From: Opitutaceae bacterium
GTDB taxonomy: Bacteria; Verrucomicrobiota; Verrucomicrobiia; Opitutales; Opitutaceae
Length of the DNA stretch: 36,721 nucleotides
Direction of reading: 5' to 3'
Assembly (NCBI GenBank): GCA_023269585.1
Contig: JAHFTC010000031.1
Location: forward strand, 1-36,721
How positions within the stretch are numbered: the first letter of the stretch is position 1; the number at the start of each line of letters is the position of its first letter. The position numbers were made by a program, and so were the translations under genes. The notes under the pieces were generated by a model that saw only the letters and a program-made list of their open reading frames with translations, had not been told where the DNA came from and did not search any database. Positions 15,644 to 25,747 of the stretch are shown in pieces.

Positions 15644-16174
15644 ATGCCGCTCCAACCGATCGAGTTCACCCGTTTCGCCCCGACGGTGTTCCACCTGTTC
15701 GACCGCCAATGGCTCCTCCTCACCGGCGGCGACTTCGCCCGCGGCGTATTCAACACGATGACGATCTCGTGGGGTTCGCTGGGCGTGGTCTGGGGGCGGC
15801 CGTTCGTGCAGGTGTTCGTGCGGCCGACGCGCCACACCTTCGAGTTCATGGAGCACCACGGCAGCTTCACGGTCACGGCCTTCCCGGAGCAGTACCGCGC
15901 GGCGCTCAATCTCCTCGGCGTCCGTTCGGGCCGCGAAGGCAACAAGATCGCCGAGGCCGGGCTCACCCCCGTGGCGGCGGCTGAGGTGGCGGCGCCGGCG
16001 TTCGCCGAGGCCGAGCTCGTGATCGAGTGCCGCAAGCTCTACCGCGCCACGCTCGAACCGGCGGGCTTCCTCGACCCGCAGGTCGAGGTGAATTATCCGA
16101 ACAAAGACTACCACGCGATCTACTACGGCGAAGTCGTGGCGATCCGCGGCGACGCGAAGTACCGCATGGATTGA
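15644..16174 (+). CDS. Flavin reductase-like FMN-binding protein
   Basis: The 176-residue product fits the flavin reductase-like split-barrel family. FNTMTISWGSLGVVWGRPFVQVFVRPTRHTFEFMEHHGSFTVTAF contains the FMN-phosphate-binding T-x-S-W-G segment and the 'R.TR.T.e.i...g.FtvnvL' pattern. YRAALNLLGVRSGREGNKIAEAGL then follows as in the family. Members use FMN to reduce flavins or act as small flavoproteins of unknown substrate. The ATG at 15644 comes after a C-rich leader. In-frame codons upstream (73) are not family-like. It is convergent with the methyltransferase on its right and has no obvious oxygenase partner. Confidence 0.8.
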   Translation: MPLQPIEFTRFAPTVFHLFDRQWLLLTGGDFARGVFNTMTISWGSLGVVWGRPFVQVFVRPTRHTFEFMEHHGSFTVTAFPEQYRAALNLLGVRSGREGNKIAEAGLTPVAAAEVAAPAFAEAELVIECRKLYRATLEPAGFLDPQVEVNYPNKDYHAIYYGEVVAIRGDAKYRMD

Positions 16175-16348
16175 AGCGGGCGCCTTCGGGCCGGCCAACC
16201 GCCGAGGCGTGCCGGCGGGACGAGAGTCGAGTGACGAGCGCGGAACCGCCCGTGGACGGGTCGGCGGCAAGCCGGGCATCGGCATTGATTGCGGAAAGTC
16301 GGGGGCTCGACGCTCGTCTCTCGGCGCTCGACCGGATGGGTGGGCCGC

Positions 16349-17029
16349 TCAATCGGCCTTGGCGGTGGGCCGGGCGACGAAGACCAGCTGGATGGCGAAG
16401 AGGCCCGGGAAAAGCCGGCAGGAGAGCCGGTCGAGGGCGGCGCTGAGGGCGCCGGGGAGGAGCTCGCGGAGCAACGGCAGCGGGAAATAACCGGTGCCGT
16501 AGGCCTCGACCACCTGGTAACCGTGGGCGGAGAGCAGCTGCTGGAACGACCGGAACGTGTACCAGCGGAAGTGGGTGTTATCCATGATCCCCTTGGCCTC
16601 GTACTCGATCCGGCCGAGCAGGAGCCGGAGCCGGTACTTGATGGTGAGCATGTTCGGTATTGCGACGATGAACACGCCGCCCGGGGCGAGCCGGGCCCGC
16701 ACATCGCGCAGCAACGCCTCGGGGAAGCAGATGTGCTCGAGTACATGCGAGGCGGTGACGGCGTCGTAGGGCCCGGTCATCTCCGGCGGCAGGCCGCCCT
16801 CGAGATTGTGCAGGTGGACCGAGCGCAGGTGGGGCCGGGCGATCGCCGCCTCGGCCTCCGACAGGGTGACGCCGTCGACGGCGGCGCCCAGCGCGGCGAT
16901 CAGGCGCGCGTTCTCGCCGGCGCCGCAACCGACATCGAGGACCGCGCGGGCACCGGGCGGGATCCAACGCAGAATCTGGGGGTTGCCCGGGTTCTGGTAG
17001 ACTTTGTCCTGAACGGCGTGGTTGGACAT
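16349..17029 (-). CDS. Class I SAM-dependent methyltransferase
   Basis: The 226-residue protein has methyltransferase motif I in VLDVGCGAGENARLI (residues 30-44). Acidic motif II is not obvious (GVTLSEAEAAIA). YDAVTASHVLEHICFPEALLRDVRARLAPGGVFIVAIPN contains motifs III-V. This is the Methyltransf_11/23-type ubiquinone-E-like fold used for small molecules, lipids or glycans. The C-terminal part LLRELLPGALSAALDRLSCRLFPGLFAIQLVFVARP is strongly hydrophobic, suggesting membrane contact and perhaps a lipid or polyprenyl-linked substrate. This last point is inference. I chose ATG 17029 (SNHAVQDKVYQNPGNPQILRWI); a longer frame adds 22 unconvincing residues. A 19-bp perfect palindrome lies 75 bases upstream. 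Confidence 0.8.
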   Translation of the reverse strand: MSNHAVQDKVYQNPGNPQILRWIPPGARAVLDVGCGAGENARLIAALGAAVDGVTLSEAEAAIARPHLRSVHLHNLEGGLPPEMTGPYDAVTASHVLEHICFPEALLRDVRARLAPGGVFIVAIPNMLTIKYRLRLLLGRIEYEAKGIMDNTHFRWYTFRSFQQLLSAHGYQVVEAYGTGYFPLPLLRELLPGALSAALDRLSCRLFPGLFAIQLVFVARPTAKAD

Positions 17030-17103
17030 GAGAGCGGATACGGCGCGGCAGTGAGAGGACAGCGAAGCGATCGACGCACGGGAACATGGGGACACGAGCC
17101 ACG

Positions 17104-17122
17104 TAATTCCAGAATGGAATTA
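17104..17122. promoter_or_regulatory. Perfect AT-rich inverted repeat, possible operator
   Basis: TAATTCCA and TGGAATTA are perfect 8-base arms around GAA, 75 bases before the methyltransferase start and 119 bases past the end of rsmB. Its length and spacing are those of a dimeric repressor or activator site, and it stands out in GC-rich DNA. No regulator gene is adjacent. It is unrelated in sequence to the 23-bp palindromes. Confidence 0.5.
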
Positions 17123-17240
17123 TCGCGGTCGGCCCCGGCGGAAGCCGGCGGCGCGGGATCCTCCCGGCACCGCGGAAGGACTGCCCGAGGCAAGGCAGAC
17201 GAGATTCGAGTGGCGAGCGCCGGCCGGCGGGGCGGCGTGG

Positions 17241-18491
17241 TCAGCCGCGGAGGAGGATGCTCGCGAAGAAGCCGTCGGTATCGTGGACGTGGGGGAGAAT
17301 GGCGGTGCCGTACTCGCCCGTGGCGCAACCAAAGGACTCGGCGGGCGGAATGGCGTGGAACTCCGGATGCGCGGCGAGGAAGGCGGCCACGGTGCCCTCG
17401 TTCTCGGTGCGGGCGAGCGAGCAGGTGGCGTAGAGGAGACACCCGCCCGGGCGGACCAAGGCGGCGTTCTGGGTGAGGATCGCGAGCTGGCGTTCGTGGT
17501 GGCGGCGCAGGTCGGCGGCGGTGGTCTGCCAGCGCAGGTGCGGGGAGCGTCGCCAGGTGCCGGAGCCGCTGCACGGGGCGTCGACCAGCACGCCATCGTA
17601 GCGGTGATCGGCGGGCGGTGGAGCGGCGAGGGTGGTGATGTTGCTCAGCCCGGCGCGGGCGGAGCGGGCACGCAGCTCGGCCAGGGCGGCGGGGCGGATG
17701 TCGAAGGCGTCGACCCGGCCGGCGGGGCCGAGGATTCGCCCGAGCTGGAGGGTCTTGCCGCCGGCGCCGGCGCACGCATCGAACCAGCGACCGCCGGGGG
17801 CCGGCGCCGCGAGGGCGAGAATCAGCTGCGAGCCCAGATCCTGGATCTCGAAGGCGCCGGCTTCGTAGAGCGGGGAGCGGGTGAGGTCGGTTTCGACGAG
17901 AAGGGCACGGGCCTCGGGCAGGAGCGGGTGGGTGCGGCTGGGGATGCCTTCGGCCTGAAGCCAGGAGTCGACCGCGGCTGAGTCGGGCGATTGGAGACGC
18001 AACCAGAGCGGGCTGCGGGTGAGGAGCTGGTCGCGGGCGGCGTTGGCGAGGGCCGGGGTTTCGGCGGCGAGCCAGTCGGGGAAGAGTTGCTCGACCGAGA
18101 ATGAACCGCCGAAGCGGGTGGCGAGGAGCGCGGCCTGGGCGGCGGGAGTGGGGGGCAGCGGCGGCCAGTCGGCGAGGACCTCGCCGCGCGGGGCAGCGAC
18201 GGCCGGCTCGGCGCCGGCGAGCCAGAGCGCGAGAGCGGGGCGGTCGGCTGCGGGCGCGGCCTCGATCCATGGCAGGTGGCGGACGGCGGCGTAGGCGAGG
18301 GCTCGGTACAGGCGGCGGTCGCGGGAGCCGAAGCGCCGGTCCTGGCCGAGGCGGCGCTGGAGCAGGGCGGGGAAGCCCGGTTCGCGGCGGGCAAGGAAGA
18401 CGATTTCGGGGAGCATCTCGCCGAAGATCGCCAATTGGCGCGTGGAACGGCCGTGGCCGGAGGACGGGGCGGAGTGGGCGGGAGCGGGCAT
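17241..18491 (-). CDS. rsmB: 16S rRNA (cytosine-C5) methyltransferase RsmB/NOP family
   Basis: RsmB-type enzymes methylate a cytosine in 16S rRNA using SAM. The 416-residue protein has an N-terminal NusB-like helical region (residues 15-110: IFGEMLPEIVFLARREPGFPALLQRR, FGSRDRRLYRALAYAAVRHL) and a C-terminal m5C methyltransferase domain. Within the latter are motif I FDACAGAGGKTLQL (residues 238-250), motif II VDAFDIRPAAL, motif IV VDAPCSGSGTWRRSP with Cys307, and the catalytic motif VI YATCSL with Cys357. Both cysteines needed for the RNA m5C mechanism are present. The NusB-like part argues for RsmB rather than RsmF, though orthology cannot be proven here. ATG 18491 has no ribosome binding site. 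It is oriented with the following methyltransferase gene but more than 200 bases apart. Confidence 0.87.
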   Translation of the reverse strand: MPAPAHSAPSSGHGRSTRQLAIFGEMLPEIVFLARREPGFPALLQRRLGQDRRFGSRDRRLYRALAYAAVRHLPWIEAAPAADRPALALWLAGAEPAVAAPRGEVLADWPPLPPTPAAQAALLATRFGGSFSVEQLFPDWLAAETPALANAARDQLLTRSPLWLRLQSPDSAAVDSWLQAEGIPSRTHPLLPEARALLVETDLTRSPLYEAGAFEIQDLGSQLILALAAPAPGGRWFDACAGAGGKTLQLGRILGPAGRVDAFDIRPAALAELRARSARAGLSNITTLAAPPPADHRYDGVLVDAPCSGSGTWRRSPHLRWQTTAADLRRHHERQLAILTQNAALVRPGGCLLYATCSLARTENEGTVAAFLAAHPEFHAIPPAESFGCATGEYGTAILPHVHDTDGFFASILLRG

Positions 18492-18854
18492 GGCGCCGGA
18501 AGGACGGAAGACGGAGGGCGGGACGACAGACGGAGAAGACGAAGGACGGAGGCGGAAACCACTAAGGCACGCTGATGAGCACTAATGGCGGAGAACGGAG
18601 AGCGGAAACCGGAGAGATGACGATGGGTGGCGGACGGGTGAGGGCGGACAAATTGTGACGGCGAGGAAGCAGAACGGCGGAAGGCAGGCGACGCAATTGC
18701 AGCAAAGGGGGCGTGCGGCCTGCCCTCGACCGGATCGACCGAGGTCGGTGCGGCGAGACCCGGCGAGGCGCGGCCAAGCGGCGCGAGGGCGTCTCTCTCC
18801 CGTTCGCACCGGCCGGTGTCACCGGCGATCGAGTACAACGACCGCACCCGTCGC
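18492..18854. other. 363-base purine-rich gap between rsmB and comM
   Basis: Both flanking genes are on the minus strand. From about 18495 to 18640 the plus strand is almost all purines with scattered C, in loose 8-10-base repeats of the GGACGGAAGA type. It then has a short segment with two CACTAA-type repeats (18560-18585). No gene, hairpin terminator or RNA was recognised; the rsmB promoter should be inside. Confidence 0.45.
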
Positions 18855-20387
18855 CTAGACCAGCTGCGTGCGGTCGAGGGTGCGGTATTGGATCGCTTCG
18901 AGCAGGTGGTTGGCCGCGATGGCGTCGGCGCCGGCGAGGTCGGCGATGGTGCGGGAGACCTTGAGGATGCGATCGTAGGCGCGGGCGGAGAGCGAGAGCT
19001 GGTGCATGGCCTGCTCGAGCAGGTCGCCGAGCGCGGTGTTGTGCGCGCAATGACGGCGGATCTGGCTGGGCGACAGGCGCGAGTTGGTGTGGGTGCGGGT
19101 GCCGGCGTAGCGCCGGTGCTGAACGGTGCGGGCGTGCTGCACGCGTTCGCGGATGGCGGCGGAGCTCTCGCCGAGGCGGTCGGAACGCAGCTCCGCCACG
19201 GAGAGCGAGGGTGCCTCGACGTGGAGGTCGATGCGGTCGAGCAGGGGGCCGCTGACGCGCGAGCGGTAGCGCTGGATCTGCGCGGGTGAGCAGCGGCATT
19301 CGCGCCGGGCGTCGCCAAGATAACCACACGGGCAGGGGTTCATGGCGGCCACGAGCATGAAGCTCGCGGGCAGCGTGATCTTGCCGGCGCTCCGGGAAAT
19401 GGAGACCTGGTGGTCCTCGAGCGGCTGGCGGAGTACCTCGAGGGCGGAGCGCTTGAACTCCGGCAGTTCGTCGAGGAAGAGCACGCCGTGGTGGGCGAGC
19501 GAGATCTCGCCCGGGCCGGGGATGGCGCCGCCGCCGATCAGGCCGACATCGGAGATCGTGTGGTGCGGGGCGCGGAAGGGGCGGGCAAACGTGCGCACGC
19601 CGCCGTGGAGCGTGTGGCCGGCGGCGCTGTGGATGGAGAGCATCTCCAGAAACTCCTCGAGCTGCGGCTCGGGCATGATCGTGGGAATCCGTTTCGCGAT
19701 CATCGATTTCCCGGAACCGGGCGGCCCGACGAGCAGGAGGTTGTGGTTGCCCGCCACGGCGATCTCGACGGCGCGGCGCACCGCCGCCTGGCCCTTGATC
19801 TCGGAGAAGTCGGGCGCGCCCTCGGCGGCCACCGCCGGGTCGGGCCGGGCCGGGGGCAGGGGCCGGAGCGCGAGATCGCCGGCGAGGTAGTGCACGGCCT
19901 CGTCGAGCGACTGAATCCGATAAACGGGCACGCCGGCGACCAGCGCGGCCTCCTCGGCGGAGACGGGCGGCAGGAGCACGCCGCGTTTGCCGAGGCGGCG
20001 GGCCAGCAGCGCCATGGCCAGCGCGCCGCGCACGGGGCGGGTGGCGCCGGAGAGGCCGAGTTCGCCGGCGATGAGGTAGTCGCCGAGGGCGTCGGCGGTG
20101 AGCTGGCCGGTGGCGACGAGCATGCCCAGTGCGATGGGCAGGTCGTAGCACGGGCCCTCCTTGCGCAGGTCGCCGGGAGCGAGGTTGATCGTGGTGCGCG
20201 TGCGCGGCGGGTGGAGGCCGCTGTTGGCGAGCGCGGAGCAGACGCGGTCGTCGGACTCCTTGACGGCGGCGTCGGGCAGGCCGACGAGGATCAGGCGCGG
20301 GTCGCCGGACTCCCCGGTGTTGACCTCGACCTGCACGGGGACGGCGTCGATGCCTTGGAGCGCGGCGGAAAAGACGGTGGCAAACAT
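18855..20387 (-). CDS. comM: YifB/ComM family Mg-chelatase-like AAA+ helicase
   Basis: ComM is a hexameric AAA+ branch-migration helicase that helps integrate incoming DNA during natural transformation. The 510-residue protein has the N-terminal Lon-protease-like fold: [60 protein letters not shown]. The Mg-chelatase AAA+ core has Walker A GPPGSGKS at 221-228 and Walker [12 protein letters not shown] at 301-311. A typical [13 protein letters not shown] and [28 protein letters not shown] region follows, then the C-terminal helical lid. Length matches the family (about 500). The open frame runs 139 codons upstream, through tandem heptamers that read as STVHRPP repeats; these are not part of the gene. 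Type IV pilus ATPases 4 kb away make a competence role plausible, by inference. Confidence 0.93.
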   Translation of the reverse strand: MFATVFSAALQGIDAVPVQVEVNTGESGDPRLILVGLPDAAVKESDDRVCSALANSGLHPPRTRTTINLAPGDLRKEGPCYDLPIALGMLVATGQLTADALGDYLIAGELGLSGATRPVRGALAMALLARRLGKRGVLLPPVSAEEAALVAGVPVYRIQSLDEAVHYLAGDLALRPLPPARPDPAVAAEGAPDFSEIKGQAAVRRAVEIAVAGNHNLLLVGPPGSGKSMIAKRIPTIMPEPQLEEFLEMLSIHSAAGHTLHGGVRTFARPFRAPHHTISDVGLIGGGAIPGPGEISLAHHGVLFLDELPEFKRSALEVLRQPLEDHQVSISRSAGKITLPASFMLVAAMNPCPCGYLGDARRECRCSPAQIQRYRSRVSGPLLDRIDLHVEAPSLSVAELRSDRLGESSAAIRERVQHARTVQHRRYAGTRTHTNSRLSPSQIRRHCAHNTALGDLLEQAMHQLSLSARAYDRILKVSRTIADLAGADAIAANHLLEAIQYRTLDRTQLV

Positions 20388-20464
20388 ACGGCGAAGGGTT
20401 TCGCCGGGGGGCTGGGCAAGTAGTGAAATGCCGGAGCCGTGGGCGCGCGGCAAGCCGGGAAGTT

Positions 20465-20576
20465 GGGGACAGTGGGCGGTGGACAGTGGACAGTGGACGG
20501 TGGACAGTGGACGGTGGACGGGGAACAGTGGACGGTGGACTGTGGACAGTGGACGGTGGACGGTGGGCGGTGGACG
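20465..20576 (+). repeat. Tandem heptamer array, 16 units of GTGGACR
   Basis: Sixteen consecutive 7-base units follow the pattern GTGGAC plus A or G. Variants are GGGGACA, GTGGGCG (twice), GGGAACA and GTGGACT, and there is a partial seventeenth. The array begins 78 bases upstream of the comM start. Because the unit is seven bases, copy-number change would not keep any reading frame, but no gene crosses it. Such arrays usually vary in length between strains. Confidence 0.9.
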
Positions 20577-20821
20577 GTGGTGGGGCTGCCTTCGGCCGCG
20601 CGCGCCGCGTTCCTCGCTTCGCTGCGTTACGTGGCTGGGTCGGGGTGGGGAGAAGAAGCCGGCGGGCCTGCTCGGGCCCGCGGGGTGTGTCGGGAGAACT
20701 TTGTGGTCGGGCCGCGCTCTCTCCAAGTGCGCCCGGGGCTCCGGAGGGTGGCGGTCGGGTGCCGGCCGGATGCCCCCGCCGGACGGTGGCGAAAGCGTGA
20801 GCACGGCGCACTGTGGCGGGA

Positions 20822-20844
20822 CTTGTAATACAATAGATTACAAG
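20822..20844 (+). repeat. 23-bp AT-rich palindrome, copy 2
   Basis: Arms CTTGTAAT and ATTACAAG surround core ACAATAG in the plus direction, that is, towards coaE 323 bases downstream. It is the exact reverse complement of copy 1 at 4390-4412. Its flanks show no relation to those of the other copies, so the conserved unit is just the 23 bases. Confidence 0.85.
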
Positions 20845-20860
20845 ATGCGGGCTGCGCCGC

Positions 20861-20919
20861 GTGCCTCGGCGGGGTGCCTCGGCGGGGTGCCTCGGCGGGG
20901 TGCCGCGGGGTGCCGCGGG
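20861..20919 (+). repeat. 13-base tandem repeat
   Basis: Three exact copies of GTGCCTCGGCGGG are followed by two shortened units GTGCCGCGGG. It begins 16 bases after palindrome copy 2. The repeat passes into a run of G tracts. Confidence 0.85.
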
Positions 20920-20932
20920 GGGGCGCGGGGGG
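20897..20932 (+). other. Potential G-quadruplex tract
   Basis: Four G runs of 4, 4, 7 and 6 bases are separated by TGCCGC, TGCCGC and CGC, which satisfies the usual G3+/loop 1-7 rule. It lies 236 bases upstream of coaE on the coding strand. Folding is only a prediction. Confidence 0.4.
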
Positions 20933-21167
20933 AAGGCGCGGCGTGTGGTGGGCGGCGTGCGGCAAGCGATGAATGGAAGGCGGTAAGCGGTGGGCGGGGC
21001 TCCGGTTCAGCCCGTGCGTCGGCTGGGCCGAAGGGCGGGGGCTGGAGCATCCCGCCATGGGGATGCCGCGGTGAGTGGTGGGCGGGGGATGGTGGGCAGG
21101 GGGGCCGGTGGCGGGCCGGGCAGAAGGGGTTTGCCGGGGCGGGGGGGGAGGGCATCGTGGAGAGGCG

Positions 21168-21830
21168 ATGAGCCACCAGAATTCCACCACCGCGAGCGCG
21201 AGCGGCGCGCCGGCCGCTCGCGAGTTGCCGCCGCCGGACTGGCCGCGGCCACGGCTGGTGCTGGGGTTGAGCGGAGGCATGGGTTGCGGCAAATCGACCG
21301 CGACGCGCCTCTTCGCCGAGTGCGGTTTCCGCACAGTGGATTGCGACCGGATCGTGCGCGATGAACTGCTGCCGCGGGCCGACGTGGTGGCGGCGATCGC
21401 CGCCCGGTTGGGGCCCGCGGTGGTGGCGGCCAACGGCGGTCTCAACCGCGCGGCGGTGGCCGCGCGCGTGTTTGGGAACGATGCCGACCGGCTGTGGTTG
21501 GAGGCGTTGCTGCACCCGATGGTCCGGGCGTCGTGGCGGGCGGCGTTGGCCGGGGACCTCGCCGCGCGCTGGGTGGTGGAGGTGCCGTTGCTCTTCGAGA
21601 AGGGGTTGGAGAATTGGTTTGATTCCACCATCTGCGTGGCCACATCGTCCGCCCAGCAATTGTCACGGCTGCAGGCGCGCGGAGTCCCACCCGACCTCGC
21701 CGCCGCACGGATCGCCAAGCAGCTTCCGCTCCCCCGGAAAATCGCCGCCGCCGACTTCGTCATTCTCAACGACGGGTCCCTCGATTTCCTGCGGGAACAG
21801 GTCGCTTCGCTCGCCGGTCGCTGGCACTAG
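21168..21830 (+). CDS. coaE: Dephospho-CoA kinase
   Basis: CoaE phosphorylates the 3' hydroxyl of dephospho-CoA with ATP, the last step of coenzyme A synthesis. The 220-residue protein has the P-loop LVLGLSGGMGCGKST (Gly36-Thr44) and then the family's FAECGFRTVDCDRIVRDEL. HPMVRASWRAAL and WVVEVPLLFEKGLENWFDSTICVATSSAQQLSRLQARG form the CoA-binding and lid regions. DFVILNDGSLDFLREQV is the usual end. Residues 1-28 are a Ser/Ala-rich extension. The start ATG 21168 is one of few here with a good Shine-Dalgarno (GGAGAGG, a few bases upstream), which decides it over the longer frame. Rho follows after 64 bases on the same strand. Confidence 0.92.
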   Translation: MSHQNSTTASASGAPAARELPPPDWPRPRLVLGLSGGMGCGKSTATRLFAECGFRTVDCDRIVRDELLPRADVVAAIAARLGPAVVAANGGLNRAAVAARVFGNDADRLWLEALLHPMVRASWRAALAGDLAARWVVEVPLLFEKGLENWFDSTICVATSSAQQLSRLQARGVPPDLAAARIAKQLPLPRKIAAADFVILNDGSLDFLREQVASLAGRWH

Positions 21831-21894
21831 CCACCACCTCCGATCGTCTTATTTGCCGCGCGGCATCGCCGCCGGCGCCTTTTCCCGTTCCGCA

Positions 21895-24018
21895 ATGGAA
21901 ACACCTCGTTCGTCGAAAGACTCCGATAGCACCCCCTCCGCTCCCGATTCCGAGAGCCCGGCGCCGAAGAAGCGCGTCTCGCGCCTGACGCGTGGCAAAC
22001 CGGCCGCGTCGCGCGGTCGCAAGAAAGTCTCGGAGGGGAGCGCCGCCGAGGCCCCGGTTGCACCGGCCCCGGTCGAGGAGGCGCCGCGTGCCGCCGAGCC
22101 GGAAGTGAAGCGCGAACGCGTGCCCGAGCCCGAATTCCGCATGCCGGCGCAGCAGGAAGTGTTGTCGTTCTCGCCCGACGACGAGCCCGAGCGCGAGGCG
22201 CCTCCGCCTGCGCCCGAGCCGTCCTTCGAGAGCGCCCCCGCGCCCGAGTCGGCGGCGGGCGGTGCGCCCGGTGAGAATGAGGCTCCCGACCAAGGCCAAG
22301 AGTCGCAGCCCGGTGGCGACCAGCAGTCCCCGGGTGGTTTTCCTCCCGGCGGCAAGCGCTACGGCCGCGACTATTGGAAGCAGCTCAAGCTCGAGAAAAA
22401 GAAGGCCAAGCTCCTCCGCCAACAGACCCAGGGTCACGGCGGCCCGCAGGCTCCTGGTCCCGTTGGCGGCCAGCACGAACAGGGTGCCGGCCAAGGTGGC
22501 GGGCAGTTCGAGCCAGGCAGCGGCAACGGCGGTCAGCACCACCGCGCCGACCGCGGTGATCGCGGCGACCGCGGCGGCCGGGCGGATCGCGGCGGCCGGC
22601 ACGAGCGGCCCGCCCGTTTCGAACGTGAGCGGCCCCCGCAGCAACCGCCTCCGCCGAACTTCGTGCAGGTGAGCGGCGACCTGCCGCAGACCGAGCGCTT
22701 CATCGATCTCGCCGCACTCGACACGCTAGCCGCGGACATTGTCTCCGGCGGCGGCGCGCCGATCGCGATCAACGAACTGTCGCCGTTGTCGTTGGCCGAG
22801 CTCGGCACCTTCGCCCGCAACCAGGGCGTGACCTTCGAGGGCGTGCCGAACCGTTTCCAGATTCTGAAGGGCATCCTCCAGCACGCCGCGGAACAGAAAC
22901 GCCCGATCGTCGACCGCGGCTGGCTCGATCTCACCGACCGGGGCTACGGCTTCATCGTCCACGCGCACGACAACTACCGGCTGTATCCTGACGACACCTT
23001 CGTGCCGGAGAGCCTGGTGAAGAAGTACGGCCTCAAGCGCGGCGTGCAGCTCGAGGTGCAGGTGCAGGCGCCGCAGGCCAGCGAACGTTGCCCGGCCGCC
23101 GTGAAGATTCTCTCGGCGATGGGGCGGGACCCGGCGTTGCTGGCGACCGTCACGCCGTTCGAGGAGCTCGAACCCTATTACCCGCTCAACCGCATCCTGC
23201 TCGAGGTCCCCGGCTCGGAGTCGAAGGACATCTCGATGCGCCTGGTCGACATCGTCACGCCGATCGGCTTCGGCCAGCGCGGCCTGATCGTCGCGCCGCC
23301 ACGCACGGGCAAGACGGTGCTGATGCAGAACATCGCGAACTCCGTCTCGGCCAATTTTCCCGAGGTGAAGCTCATCATCCTGCTCGTCGACGAGCGCCCC
23401 GAGGAGGTCACCGACTTCAAGCGCCACACGAAGGGCGAGGTCGTCAGCTCCACCTTCGACGAGTCGCCGGAGAGCCACGTGCATTGCGCGGAGATGGTCG
23501 TGGAGCGCGCGCGTCGCATGATCGAACACGGCGAACACGTCGTCATCCTGCTCGACTCCATCACCCGCCTGGCCCGCGCCTACAACAATCTCACCGGCAA
23601 CAGCGGCAAGATCGGCACCGGCGGCCTCGAGGCCAACGCGCTGCAGAAGCCGAAGCGCTTCTTCGGCTCCGCCCGCAACATCGAGGGCGGCGGCAGTCTC
23701 ACGATCGTGGGCACGGCGCTCATCGACACCGGCTCCAAGATGGATGAGGTGATCTTCGAGGAGTTCAAGGGCACCGGCAACATGGAGCTCCACCTCGACC
23801 GCGACCTCGTCAACAAGCGCATCTTCCCCGCCGTGAACATGGACCGTTCCGGCACCCGCAAGGAGGAGCTGCTCTACCATCCCGACGAGCTCCAGCGCAT
23901 CTTCTCGATGCGTCGCTCGATGCAGGGCCTGCCCGGCACCGAGGCGATGGAGATGCTCATCAGCCGTCTCAAGAAGACGAAGTCGAACGTCGAGTTCCTG
24001 ATGGGGCTCAACCGCTGA
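21895..24018 (+). CDS. rho: Transcription termination factor Rho with long disordered N-terminal extension
   Basis: Rho is the hexameric RNA-dependent ATPase that ends many transcripts. The 707-residue protein is nearly 290 residues longer than the classic 420. Residues 1-255 are low-complexity: first acidic and Pro/Glu-rich, then basic [10 protein letters not shown] (165-174), then Gly/Gln-rich with [20 protein letters not shown] near 219-239. After this come the Rho N-terminal helices ([18 protein letters not shown], 296-312). The cold-shock-like primary RNA site is [15 protein letters not shown] (341-355). The ATPase core has Walker A APPRTGKT at 467-474, [13 protein letters not shown], the Q-loop region [20 protein letters not shown], and the C-terminal [22 protein letters not shown] 21895 was chosen because it opens the first tail segment; the much longer frame overlaps coaE. 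Confidence 0.95.
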   Translation: METPRSSKDSDSTPSAPDSESPAPKKRVSRLTRGKPAASRGRKKVSEGSAAEAPVAPAPVEEAPRAAEPEVKRERVPEPEFRMPAQQEVLSFSPDDEPEREAPPPAPEPSFESAPAPESAAGGAPGENEAPDQGQESQPGGDQQSPGGFPPGGKRYGRDYWKQLKLEKKKAKLLRQQTQGHGGPQAPGPVGGQHEQGAGQGGGQFEPGSGNGGQHHRADRGDRGDRGGRADRGGRHERPARFERERPPQQPPPPNFVQVSGDLPQTERFIDLAALDTLAADIVSGGGAPIAINELSPLSLAELGTFARNQGVTFEGVPNRFQILKGILQHAAEQKRPIVDRGWLDLTDRGYGFIVHAHDNYRLYPDDTFVPESLVKKYGLKRGVQLEVQVQAPQASERCPAAVKILSAMGRDPALLATVTPFEELEPYYPLNRILLEVPGSESKDISMRLVDIVTPIGFGQRGLIVAPPRTGKTVLMQNIANSVSANFPEVKLIILLVDERPEEVTDFKRHTKGEVVSSTFDESPESHVHCAEMVVERARRMIEHGEHVVILLDSITRLARAYNNLTGNSGKIGTGGLEANALQKPKRFFGSARNIEGGGSLTIVGTALIDTGSKMDEVIFEEFKGTGNMELHLDRDLVNKRIFPAVNMDRSGTRKEELLYHPDELQRIFSMRRSMQGLPGTEAMEMLISRLKKTKSNVEFLMGLNR

Positions 24019-24058
24019 GCCGGGGGAAACGCACGAGCGACCGCGACCCGCGTCCACC

Positions 24059-25723
<1,665 letters not shown>

Positions 25724-25747
25724 ACCGCGCCAATCTTCTTACCCGCC

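Larger units (their letters stand above)
20388..21167. other. 780-base divergent intergenic region packed with repeats (comM / coaE)
   Basis: The gap lies between the divergent starts of comM and coaE. It holds, in order, a 16-unit heptamer array (20465-20576), palindrome copy 2 (20822-20844), a 13-base tandem repeat (20861-20919) merging into a G-rich tract (20897-20932), and more G-rich low-complexity DNA up to the coaE ribosome binding site. Open frames across it are artefacts of the repeats. No RNA gene was recognised. Confidence 0.6.

Noticed and set aside
20465..20576. CRISPR array
   Set aside because: Units are seven bases and directly joined, with no spacers and no cas genes nearby.
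18562..20811. 749-codon frame overlapping comM, and the longer comM start at 20804
   Set aside because: The upstream part translates the tandem heptamers (STVHRPP repeats); ComM proteins begin at [10 protein letters not shown], which fits the ATG at 20387.
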